In this document: positions 1 to 5,895 of the stretch, piece by piece
Numbering within the stretch: position 1 is the first letter of the stretch
Layout of the letters: the number at the start of each line of letters is the position of its first letter
DNA from: an uncultured Variovorax sp.
GTDB taxonomy: Bacteria; Pseudomonadota; Gammaproteobacteria; Burkholderiales; Burkholderiaceae
Reading direction: 5' to 3'
DNA: 8,373 nt
NCBI GenBank assembly: GCA_946478645.1
Contig: CAMLCW010000231.1
Span: forward strand, 1 to 8,373
Notes under the pieces: generated by a model
Seen by the model: the letters and a program-made list of their open reading frames with translations, nothing else
Databases searched by the model: none
Told to the model about the DNA's origin: nothing
Program-made: the position numbers and the translations under genes

Positions 1-50
1 GTTAGTACAACCTCAGCGCGACGGCCCCTGATGCCACTCGCCGGCGAGAC

Positions 51-58
51 AAGAAAGG
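51..58 (+). promoter_or_regulatory. Weak ribosome binding site for the ICL-family lyase
   Basis: The purine run AAGAAAGG ends 10 bases before the ATG at 69. It supports ATG 69 rather than the in-frame TTG at 63, which would leave only 4 bases of spacing. The rest of the 68-base leader shows no convincing -35/-10 pair, operator or hairpin. One frame stays open from base 1 to a TGA at 70-72 and another ends at TGA 29-31, so the tail of an upstream gene could lie here, but it is too short to identify. Confidence 0.4.
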
Positions 59-68
59 CTTTTTGCTC

Positions 69-938
69 ATGACGCTCCCCTCTCTGCGCGAACAACTCGC
101 AGCGCCCGGCATGCTGATCGCCCCCGGCGCTTACGACGGCATCGGCGCACGCCTGATCGAGCAGGCCGGCTTCGGCGCGGTCTACATGACCGGCGCCGGC
201 ACCTCGGCGGCGCGCGGCTATCCCGACTTCGGCCTGCTCGACATGGGCGAGATGGTCGCGAACGCGGCGGCCATGGCGCGCGCCATCAGCGTGCCGCTGA
301 TCGCCGATGCCGACACCGGCTATGGCAACGAGCTGAACGTGACGCGCACGGTGCGCGAGTACGAACAGCGCGGCGTGGCCGCGATCCACATCGAGGACCA
401 GGTCGCGCCCAAGCGCTGCGGCCATCTCGACGGCAAGGAAGTGGTCTCGCGCGAGGAGTTCGTCTCCAAGATCCGCGCAGCGGTCGAGGCGCGCCGCACG
501 AAGGAATTCCTCATCATCGCCCGCACCGACGCGCGCGCGATGATGAGCCTGGACGAAGCCATCTGGCGCGGCAATGCGGCCCTGGACGCCGGCGCCGACA
601 TGGTCTTTGTCGAGGCCACGCAAACGCTGGAAGAAGTGGCAGCGGTGCCCAGGAACGTGCGCGGCCCGTGCCTGTTGAACGTGGTGCCCGGCGGCCGCAC
701 GCCGATCTTCGACCTGCGCGAAGCCGAGGCGATGGGCTACAAGCTCGCGATCCTGCCCGGCCTGATGCTGGCCGCCACCATCCAGGCCGGTGACGCCGCA
801 CTGGCCCACCTGAAGGCCAGCCACAAGGCGCCCGAGGTGACGCAGAGCGTGGCGCAGACCTTTCGCCGGTTCGGTGCCGACGAATGGGATGCGCTGCGCA
901 GGCGCTTCAACGCGGGCGCTCCGATGGAAGCGAAGTGA
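69..938 (+). CDS. Isocitrate lyase/PEP mutase family C-C bond lyase (methylisocitrate/dimethylmalate lyase-like)
   Basis: This 289-residue cytoplasmic protein belongs to the isocitrate lyase/PEP mutase superfamily, which uses Mg2+ to cleave 2-hydroxy di- or tricarboxylates, typically to pyruvate or glyoxylate plus a second acid. Visible motifs are DADTGYGN (residues 80-87) and IHIEDQ (106-111), which supply the Mg-binding acidic residues, then KRCGH (115-119) with the catalytic Cys117, and ARTDA (151-155). KRCGH marks a lyase. PEP mutase and phosphonopyruvate hydrolase lack this cysteine, so a phosphonate role is unlikely. The length fits the short 285-300-residue clade that includes methylisocitrate lyase, 2,3-dimethylmalate lyase and oxaloacetate decarboxylase, not the longer true isocitrate lyase. 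ATG 69 is preferred over TTG 63 because of the purine run at 51-58. Only 7 bases separate its stop from the hydratase large subunit, which suggests that it cleaves the hydratase product. Family assignment is secure; substrate is unknown. Confidence 0.93.
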   Translation: MTLPSLREQLAAPGMLIAPGAYDGIGARLIEQAGFGAVYMTGAGTSAARGYPDFGLLDMGEMVANAAAMARAISVPLIADADTGYGNELNVTRTVREYEQRGVAAIHIEDQVAPKRCGHLDGKEVVSREEFVSKIRAAVEARRTKEFLIIARTDARAMMSLDEAIWRGNAALDAGADMVFVEATQTLEEVAAVPRNVRGPCLLNVVPGGRTPIFDLREAEAMGYKLAILPGLMLAATIQAGDAALAHLKASHKAPEVTQSVAQTFRRFGADEWDALRRRFNAGAPMEAK

Positions 939-945
939 ACGCACC

Positions 946-2346
946 ATGACCGCGCGCACCCTCTTCGACAAGCTGTGGGCAACCCACGTCATTCGCGACC
1001 TGGGCGATGGATGGGCGCTGCTGCACATCGATCGCCATCTGCTGCATGACCTGTCGGGCCCGCCTGCGCTGGCCGAGGTCGCTGCACGCGGCATGGCGCT
1101 GCACAACCCCGAGCTGGTGTTCGCGACGCCCGACCATGCGATGTCCAGCCAGCCCGGCCGCAACGGCCTAACCTACGCACCCGGCGGCCGGTTGTGGAGT
1201 GCCCTGCGCGAACGCACGCGCTCGGCCGGCGTGCGCCTGTTCGACCTTGGCGAGCCGGGGCAAGGCATCGTGCACGTGATGGGGCCCGAGCTCGGCATCG
1301 TGCTGCCGGGCCTCACCATGATCTGCGGAGACAGCCATACCTGCACCAACGGCGGCCTCGGCGCGATGGCCTTCGGCGTCGGCTCCTCCGACAGCACGCA
1401 TGCCTTGGCGACGCAGACGCTGCGCCAGCAGAAGCCCCGGCAGATGCGCATCCGTTGCGACGGTGCCTTGCGCCCCGGCGTGACCGCCAAGGACCTGGCG
1501 CTGCACATCATCGGCAAGCTCGGCGCCGCGGCCGGTGTTGCGCATGCGGTCGAATTTGCCGGTCCGGCCATCGAGGCGATGGAGGTGGAAGGCCGGCTGA
1601 CCCTGTGCAACCTGTCGGTCGAGCTGGGCGCGCGCTTCGGGCTGGTCGCGCCCGACCAGCGCACCTTCGACTACCTGCGCGGCCGGCCTTTCGCACCGCA
1701 GGGCGAGGCCTTCGACGCAGCCGTCGCACAGTGGCGCGCGCTGTCGACCGAGCCCGGTGCGCGCTTCGATCGCGAAGAAGCCATCGACGCCTCGGCCGTG
1801 CGCCCCACCATCACCTGGGGCACCAGCCCCGAACACGCGATCGCGATCGATGCCTGCGTGCCCGACCCTCGCGAAGCGGCAGACGAAGCGCAACGCGGCA
1901 CGCTCGCCGCCGCGCTCGACTACATGGGTTTGCGGGCCGGCCAGGCGATCGCCGGAACCCCGATCGACTGGGTCTTCATCGGGTCGTGTGCCAATTCGCG
2001 CATCACCGACCTGCGCGCCGCCGCCGCCGTGGCACGCGGCCAGCGCGTGGCGCCCGGCGTCACCGCCTGGGTCGTGGCCGGGTCGGAGAACGTCAAGCGC
2101 GCCGCCGAAGCCGAAGGCTTGCACGAGGTGTTCAAGGCCGCCGGATTCGCCTGGCGAGAGCCCGGCTGCAGCATGTGCGTGGCCGCCAACGGCGAACAGG
2201 TGCCGCCGCAGCAACGCGCGGTATCCACCTCGAACCGCAACTTCGTCGGCCGGCAGGGCCCGGGCGCGCGCACGCACCTCGCCAGCCCGGCCATGGCCGC
2301 GGCCGCCGCCCTCGCCGGCGTCATCACCGATCTTCCGCAGGCCTGA
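946..2346 (+). CDS. 3-isopropylmalate dehydratase large subunit family (LeuC-like hydratase)
   Basis: This 466-residue protein is the [4Fe-4S] subunit of an aconitase-family hydro-lyase. The cluster ligands are all present: Cys348 in GSCANSR (346-352), and Cys408 and Cys411 in CSMC. These lie one residue from the ligand positions I recall for E. coli LeuC (347, 407, 410), so the gene is full length and the start at 946 is right. The substrate-loop motif CGDSHTCTNGGLGA (127-140) is recognisable but differs from the usual LeuC form (SHT-x-THGAFGA): Asn135 replaces His and Leu138 replaces Phe. VEGRLTLCNLSVELGAR and FGLVAPDQ follow as in LeuC. It pairs with the small subunit 2 bases downstream. 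True LeuCD is normally encoded with leuB, which is absent here, while a C-C lyase gene precedes it. I infer hydration of a substituted maleate or similar acid. Alternatives are a redundant isopropylmalate isomerase, citraconate hydratase or methylcitrate-type dehydratase. Confidence 0.93.
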   Translation: MTARTLFDKLWATHVIRDLGDGWALLHIDRHLLHDLSGPPALAEVAARGMALHNPELVFATPDHAMSSQPGRNGLTYAPGGRLWSALRERTRSAGVRLFDLGEPGQGIVHVMGPELGIVLPGLTMICGDSHTCTNGGLGAMAFGVGSSDSTHALATQTLRQQKPRQMRIRCDGALRPGVTAKDLALHIIGKLGAAAGVAHAVEFAGPAIEAMEVEGRLTLCNLSVELGARFGLVAPDQRTFDYLRGRPFAPQGEAFDAAVAQWRALSTEPGARFDREEAIDASAVRPTITWGTSPEHAIAIDACVPDPREAADEAQRGTLAAALDYMGLRAGQAIAGTPIDWVFIGSCANSRITDLRAAAAVARGQRVAPGVTAWVVAGSENVKRAAEAEGLHEVFKAAGFAWREPGCSMCVAANGEQVPPQQRAVSTSNRNFVGRQGPGARTHLASPAMAAAAALAGVITDLPQA

Positions 2347-2348
2347 CC

Positions 2349-2981
2349 ATGCCGATGCCACCCTTCACCATCGTCACCGGGGCGGCGCCGTACCTGCCGC
2401 GTGCCAACATCGACACCGACGTCATCATCCGCATCGAGCGGCTGACCACGCTGGAGCGCGACGCGCTCGGGCCCTACGCCATGGAAGCGCTGCGCTACCG
2501 CGAGGACGGCAGCGAAGACCCCGACTTCATCCTGAACCAGCCGGCATTTCGCGGTGCACCGATCCTGCTGGCCGGCGACAACTTCGGCTGCGGCTCGTCG
2601 CGCGAAGGTGCGGTGTGGGCGCTGCAGGGCATCGGCGTGCGCTGCGTGATCGCACCGAGCTTCGGCGACATCTTCTACAGCAACTGCTTCCAGAACGGCG
2701 TGCTGCCGATCCGGCTGTCGGCGGCCGGCGTCGAGGCGCTGGCCGCCGCCTGCGCCGGCGGTGCGGCGATGACGGTCGACCTGACGGCGTGCATGCTGAT
2801 CGCGCCCGATGGCACCGCATCGCGCTTCGTGGTCGACCCGCTGCGCCGCGAAGGTCTGCTGCACGGCCTGGACGACATCGGCCTCACATTGAAGGACGAC
2901 GCGCTGATCCGCGAATGGCAACAGGCCGACCGCATTCGCCGACCCTGGGCCTGGCCCGATGCCGCAGCCGCGGTGCGCTAG
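2349..2981 (+). CDS. 3-isopropylmalate dehydratase small subunit family (LeuD-like hydratase)
   Basis: This 210-residue protein is the swivelling small domain that completes the active site of the LeuC-like subunit. The N-terminal IDTDVIIRIERL (residues 21-32) matches the DTD-x-I element of LeuD. The core motif NFGCGSSREGAVWAL (78-92) is followed by VIAPSFGDIFYSNCFQNGVLP. In leucine-biosynthetic LeuD the core usually reads SREHAPWAL; here Gly87 occupies the His position. The length is close to LeuD (about 200 residues) with a slightly extended Arg/Trp-rich tail. Start ATG 2349 lies 2 bases after the large-subunit stop with no clear Shine-Dalgarno sequence, so translation is probably coupled. 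The two subunits should form an LeuCD-type heteromer. Family is certain, leucine biosynthesis is not: the divergent substrate motifs and neighbours argue for a catabolic diacid hydratase. Confidence 0.92.
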   Translation: MPMPPFTIVTGAAPYLPRANIDTDVIIRIERLTTLERDALGPYAMEALRYREDGSEDPDFILNQPAFRGAPILLAGDNFGCGSSREGAVWALQGIGVRCVIAPSFGDIFYSNCFQNGVLPIRLSAAGVEALAAACAGGAAMTVDLTACMLIAPDGTASRFVVDPLRREGLLHGLDDIGLTLKDDALIREWQQADRIRRPWAWPDAAAAVR

Positions 2982-3004
2982 GTGACACAGAAAAACAACT
3001 TTCC

Positions 3005-3008
3005 GGAG
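3005..3008 (+). promoter_or_regulatory. Ribosome binding site of first Bug-type binding protein
   Basis: GGAG lies 8 bases before ATG 3017, inside the 35-base gap after the small hydratase subunit. It fixes the start at 3017 rather than the in-frame ATG four codons later (3029). An independent, reasonably strong site fits a binding protein that must be made in excess. Confidence 0.6.
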
Positions 3009-3016
3009 ACAACCAG

Positions 3017-4006
3017 ATGCCCATTTCCATGCCTTCTTGCACCACGTCGCTTCGGCGCCGCAGCTTCGCCGCGGTCGCCCTGGCGGCCTGCCTGCCCGCA
3101 GCCGCCATGGCGGCCGACTGGAAACCCGACCATCCAGTCTCGCTCGTGGTTCCGTACAGCCCCGGCGGCGGCACCGATGCACAGGCCCGCGTGCTGGCGA
3201 AGGCACTGCAGCAGCGCTGGGGCCAACCGGTGATCGTCGAGAACCTGCCGGGTGCCGACGGCCTGATCGGCACCCGCAAGGTGGTCGATGCCAAGCCGAA
3301 CGGGCTGACCTTGCTGGTGCAGTTGCCCTCGCTGACGCTCATCAAGCACCTGCCGACCTTCAAGGGCATCGACCCGGTGGCACAGCTGGCTCCGGTGTCG
3401 GCCTTCTCGGCCATGCCCGGCGTCGTCACGGCCAACGCGGCGCTGCCTGTCCAGTCGATGGCGCAGCTGGTGCGCCACTGCCAGCACGCCGCAACGCCTT
3501 GCTCGGTCGGCACGACCGAGAACATGGCCCGTCTTCAGGCGCGAATCCTCGGCGAGGAAAGCGCGCTGCCGACGCTGGTGGTCGCCAACTACAAGGGTGG
3601 CGGCCAGATGATCACCGATCTGGTGGCCCACAACATCTCGTTCGCGATCGCCGGCAGCACCGCGGTGATGCCCTTCGTCAAGACGGGCGCGCTCAGGGTG
3701 GTGATGACCATGGGCGACAAGCGTTCGGCCATGCTGCCCGACGTGCCGAGCGCGATCGAGGCAGGCTTTCCGAGCTTCGACGCGACCACCTGGTACGGCC
3801 TCTTCGCGCCCAGGGCAACGCCGGACGAGGTTCGGCAGGGCATCGCCAGCGCGGTGCGCGAAGCCGTCAAGGGTCAGGAGGTGCGCAAGTCGTTTTCCAC
3901 CCTCGGCGCCGAGCCGCTGGGCAACACACCGGCCGAATTCGAGGCCATGGTGCAGCGCGACGCCAGGCGCACCGAAGCGCAGGTGAAGCGCTTCCCGCTG
4001 GAATGA
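3017..4006 (+). CDS. Tripartite tricarboxylate transporter (Bug/TctC family) substrate-binding protein
   Basis: This 329-residue exported protein belongs to the Bug family, periplasmic receptors for carboxylates and related small molecules. A signal sequence occupies residues 1 to about 32: LRRRSF (12-17), a hydrophobic alanine-rich stretch, then AAAMA before ADW. The RRxF pattern resembles a Tat signal, and LAAC (22-25) also fits a lipobox, so the export route and anchoring are open. The mature part begins with the typical VVPYSPGGGTDAQAR ligand-binding loop (from about residue 45), then NLPGADGLIGTRKV and later YKGGGQM, GALRVV and PDVPSAIEAGFPSF, all in family order. Cys155 and Cys162 might form a small disulfide loop. 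No TctA or TctB membrane subunit is encoded in the window, which is common for orphan Bug proteins in Burkholderiales. Its position directly behind the hydratase genes suggests that it binds the pathway substrate, probably an organic acid. Ligand cannot be predicted from sequence. Confidence 0.93.
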   Translation: MPISMPSCTTSLRRRSFAAVALAACLPAAAMAADWKPDHPVSLVVPYSPGGGTDAQARVLAKALQQRWGQPVIVENLPGADGLIGTRKVVDAKPNGLTLLVQLPSLTLIKHLPTFKGIDPVAQLAPVSAFSAMPGVVTANAALPVQSMAQLVRHCQHAATPCSVGTTENMARLQARILGEESALPTLVVANYKGGGQMITDLVAHNISFAIAGSTAVMPFVKTGALRVVMTMGDKRSAMLPDVPSAIEAGFPSFDATTWYGLFAPRATPDEVRQGIASAVREAVKGQEVRKSFSTLGAEPLGNTPAEFEAMVQRDARRTEAQVKRFPLE

Positions 4007-5127
4007 CGGCCATGGCCACCTTTCCTTCGAGTGCGGCCACCGGCCGCGACGCCGCCGCCTGGCGCGCCACCGACCTCGCGCGCGACACCGCACGCTGGAC
4101 GCTGCGTTTCGACGACGCCGAGCGCGCCGACCTGCTGCAGGGGCTGCGCGCCGCGCACCGCCCCGGCCAGCCGCTGCTGGCCTACCGGCGCAGCGACTTT
4201 CCGTTTGGCGCCGCAGTGCTCGCCAAGCTGCGCCGCGCGGTCGACGAAGCCCAGCACGGCCTGGGCGTCGCGCTCGTCAAAGGCTTTCCGCGGGCGGACG
4301 TAACGCCCGAAGAGTTCGAGTTGCTGACCTGGGCCGTCGGCCTGCACCTCGGCGTGGCGCGCCCGCAGGACAAGATGACGCGCTACATCAACCGCGTGCA
4401 GAACGCCGGCACCGTCTACCGCAGCCCGACCGGTCGCGGCTACTCGTCGAATGCCGAGCTCGACTTCCATGTCGACGGCGCCGACATCGTGCTGCTCGGC
4501 TGCTACAACCAGGCGCCGGTCGGCGGCGACAGCATGTGCGCCAGCTCCACCGCGGCTTGGCGCCAGTTGCTGGCCGAGCGGCCCGACCTGGCCGACGTGC
4601 TGCGCGAGCCGCTGCCGTTCAGTCGCCAGGGCGAACAGGCCGAAGGACTGGCGCCGTTCGGCCTGATGCCGGTGTACGGCGAGATCGGCAACGACGTGTT
4701 CTGCATGTGGGTGCGCAACCGGGTCGAACAGGGCGAGAAATTGCCCGGTGCGCCGCGCCTCACCGCGCGCCAGCGCGAGGCGATGGACCTGCTCGACGAG
4801 ATCGTGCGCCGGCCCGAGTTCATGTACTCGATGCGGCTGGAGCCGGGCGACCTGCAGCTCCTCAGCAATTTCACCGTGCTGCATTCGCGCACCGAATTCC
4901 AGGACTTCGAGGCGCCCGAAAAGAAGCGGCTGCTGTTCCGCCTTTGGCTCGCGACGCCGGATTCACCGCGCCTGCCGGCGAGCTGGGGCGGTTTCTACGA
5001 ATCCGTCGCGCCCGGTGCCGTGCGCGGCGGCACCTACGGCCAGCACTACGACGACGAATGCCGGCGCTTCGATGCCGAGCAGGCGCAGGCCATGGGCATG
5101 GCGCTCGGCCCGCAGATTTCCGACTGA
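4003..5127 (+). CDS. TauD/TfdA-family Fe(II)/2-oxoglutarate-dependent dioxygenase
   Basis: This 374-residue cytoplasmic protein resembles the TauD/TfdA and clavaminate synthase-like dioxygenases, which couple decarboxylation of 2-oxoglutarate to hydroxylation of a substrate. The iron triad is visible: His156 and Asp158 in DFHVDGAD, and His294 in VLHSRTEFQDF. Arg309 or Arg313 in KKRLLFRLWLAT (307-318) would bind the 2-oxoglutarate carboxylate. The spacing of the distal His and the RLWLAT ending fit the larger 340-380-residue branch rather than the roughly 280-residue taurine enzyme. Start ATG 4003 overlaps the stop of the binding-protein gene (ATGA), indicating coupled translation. ATG 4012, three codons later, is the alternative and has a weak GGA at 4000-4002. 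It is embedded in a diacid catabolic operon, so it may generate or modify the acid, but substrate is unknown. A role in sulfonate use is not supported by any neighbour. Confidence 0.9.
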   Translation: MTAMATFPSSAATGRDAAAWRATDLARDTARWTLRFDDAERADLLQGLRAAHRPGQPLLAYRRSDFPFGAAVLAKLRRAVDEAQHGLGVALVKGFPRADVTPEEFELLTWAVGLHLGVARPQDKMTRYINRVQNAGTVYRSPTGRGYSSNAELDFHVDGADIVLLGCYNQAPVGGDSMCASSTAAWRQLLAERPDLADVLREPLPFSRQGEQAEGLAPFGLMPVYGEIGNDVFCMWVRNRVEQGEKLPGAPRLTARQREAMDLLDEIVRRPEFMYSMRLEPGDLQLLSNFTVLHSRTEFQDFEAPEKKRLLFRLWLATPDSPRLPASWGGFYESVAPGAVRGGTYGQHYDDECRRFDAEQAQAMGMALGPQISD

Positions 5128-5142
5128 CTACCGAACGCAACC

Positions 5143-5147
5143 AGGAG
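5143..5147 (+). promoter_or_regulatory. Strong ribosome binding site deciding a TTG start
   Basis: AGGAG sits 6 bases before TTG 5154, the best Shine-Dalgarno match in the window. No ATG or GTG start of the same frame lies nearby, and the next in-frame Met is well inside the conserved YrdC fold. This site is therefore what places the start of the Sua5-like gene. Confidence 0.7.
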
Positions 5148-5153
5148 ACGACA

Positions 5154-5888
5154 TTGAGCAGACTCGACATCGCCGGCGACGCCCGCCGCACCATCGACGT
5201 GATCAAGCGCGGCGGCATCGCCATCGTGCCGAACGACACCGGCTACGCCTGCTGCGGCGCGTCGATGGACCCGCTGAAGAAGATCTACGACACCAAGCGC
5301 CGCGGCAGCCACAAGCGCAACGCGATGGCGGGCGACCTGGTCACGCAGCGCGAACTGCACACGCTCAACCCGCGCGCGCAGGAAATGGTCGAGGCGCTGG
5401 TGACCGACCACGACCTGCCGCTCGGCGTGATCGCGAGCTTCAGGCCCGACCATCCGCTGCTGCGCAAGCTGGACGAAGACGCGATCAGGGCCAGCACGGC
5501 CGTGGGCACGATCGGCATGCTGCTGAATGCCGGCCCGTTCCACAAAGAGCTGACGCGGCTGAGCCGCGAAGAGGTGGTGCCGCTGTTCGGCTCGTCCGCC
5601 AACCTGAGCGGAACGGGCACGCGATTCTCCGTCGAGGAAATTCCCGACGAACTCAAACAGATTGCCGACATCACCATCGACTACGGCCTGCGCCGCTACC
5701 ACACCTACCGGCGCGCCGGCACGCTGATCAACTTCGACACCTTGCAGGTGGTGCGCATCGGTGCCTGCTACGAGTTGATCGCGGGCGTGCTCAAGCGCTG
5801 GTTCGACGTCGAACTGCCGGCCGATCCGGGCCTCGAGGCGTTGCCCTCGGGCCACCTGGCCGAATTTGCGCTGAAGAACGTCCAGTAG
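5154..5888 (+). CDS. Sua5/YciO/YrdC-family protein, non-canonical paralogue
   Basis: This 244-residue protein contains a YrdC-type domain. RRTIDVIKRGGIAIVPNDTGY near the N-terminus corresponds to the family's GG-x-x-x-x-PTDT-x-YG segment, with the first Thr replaced by Asn (PNDT). Lys48 and Arg50 in YDTKRRGS match the KxR pair that binds ATP/phosphates in TsaC, and SSAN (147-150, Ser148 and Asn150) matches the family's SAN motif. The domain is followed by about 40 extra residues, longer than TsaC (about 190) but without the full Sua5 C-terminal domain. Known members make threonylcarbamoyl-AMP for tRNA t6A, or transfer carbamoyl groups (HypF, TobZ). A housekeeping TsaC would not be expected inside a catabolic operon, so I infer a specialised paralogue acting on an operon metabolite or on regulation. 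It uses TTG with a strong AGGAG 6 bases upstream. Family confident; function unknown. Confidence 0.82.
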   Translation: MSRLDIAGDARRTIDVIKRGGIAIVPNDTGYACCGASMDPLKKIYDTKRRGSHKRNAMAGDLVTQRELHTLNPRAQEMVEALVTDHDLPLGVIASFRPDHPLLRKLDEDAIRASTAVGTIGMLLNAGPFHKELTRLSREEVVPLFGSSANLSGTGTRFSVEEIPDELKQIADITIDYGLRRYHTYRRAGTLINFDTLQVVRIGACYELIAGVLKRWFDVELPADPGLEALPSGHLAEFALKNVQ

Positions 5889-5895
5889 CACCGTC

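Noticed and set aside
1..68. Possible tail of an upstream gene or promoter
   Set aside because: One frame ends at 29-31 and another runs into 70-72, but a stretch this short shows no identifiable protein segment and no convincing promoter elements.
69..938. Phosphonate metabolism role (PEP mutase or phosphonopyruvate hydrolase) for the ICL-family protein
   Set aside because: The KRCGH motif with catalytic Cys117 is the lyase signature, and no phosphonate genes are nearby.
1194..2348. Upstream in-frame extension of the LeuD-like gene
   Set aside because: The extension overlaps the LeuC-like gene out of frame and is Arg-rich noise; homology to LeuD begins just after ATG 2349.
1168..2361. Long minus-strand open frame of 397 codons opposite the LeuC-like gene
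   Set aside because: It lies opposite a gene with intact iron-sulfur ligands and family motifs; its product is Arg/Gly/Ala/His-rich with no recognisable domain, as expected for antisense frames in high-GC DNA.
3874..4884. Minus-strand open frame of 336 codons opposite the dioxygenase gene, and a similar one at 2978-4093
   Set aside because: Both are low-complexity shadows of genes with clear catalytic or binding motifs on the + strand, and no ribosome binding site or domain supports them.
4536..5153. Upstream extension of the Sua5-like reading frame through the dioxygenase gene
   Set aside because: The extra residues are out-of-frame noise from the dioxygenase gene; the AGGAG at 5143-5147 and TTG 5154 mark the true start.
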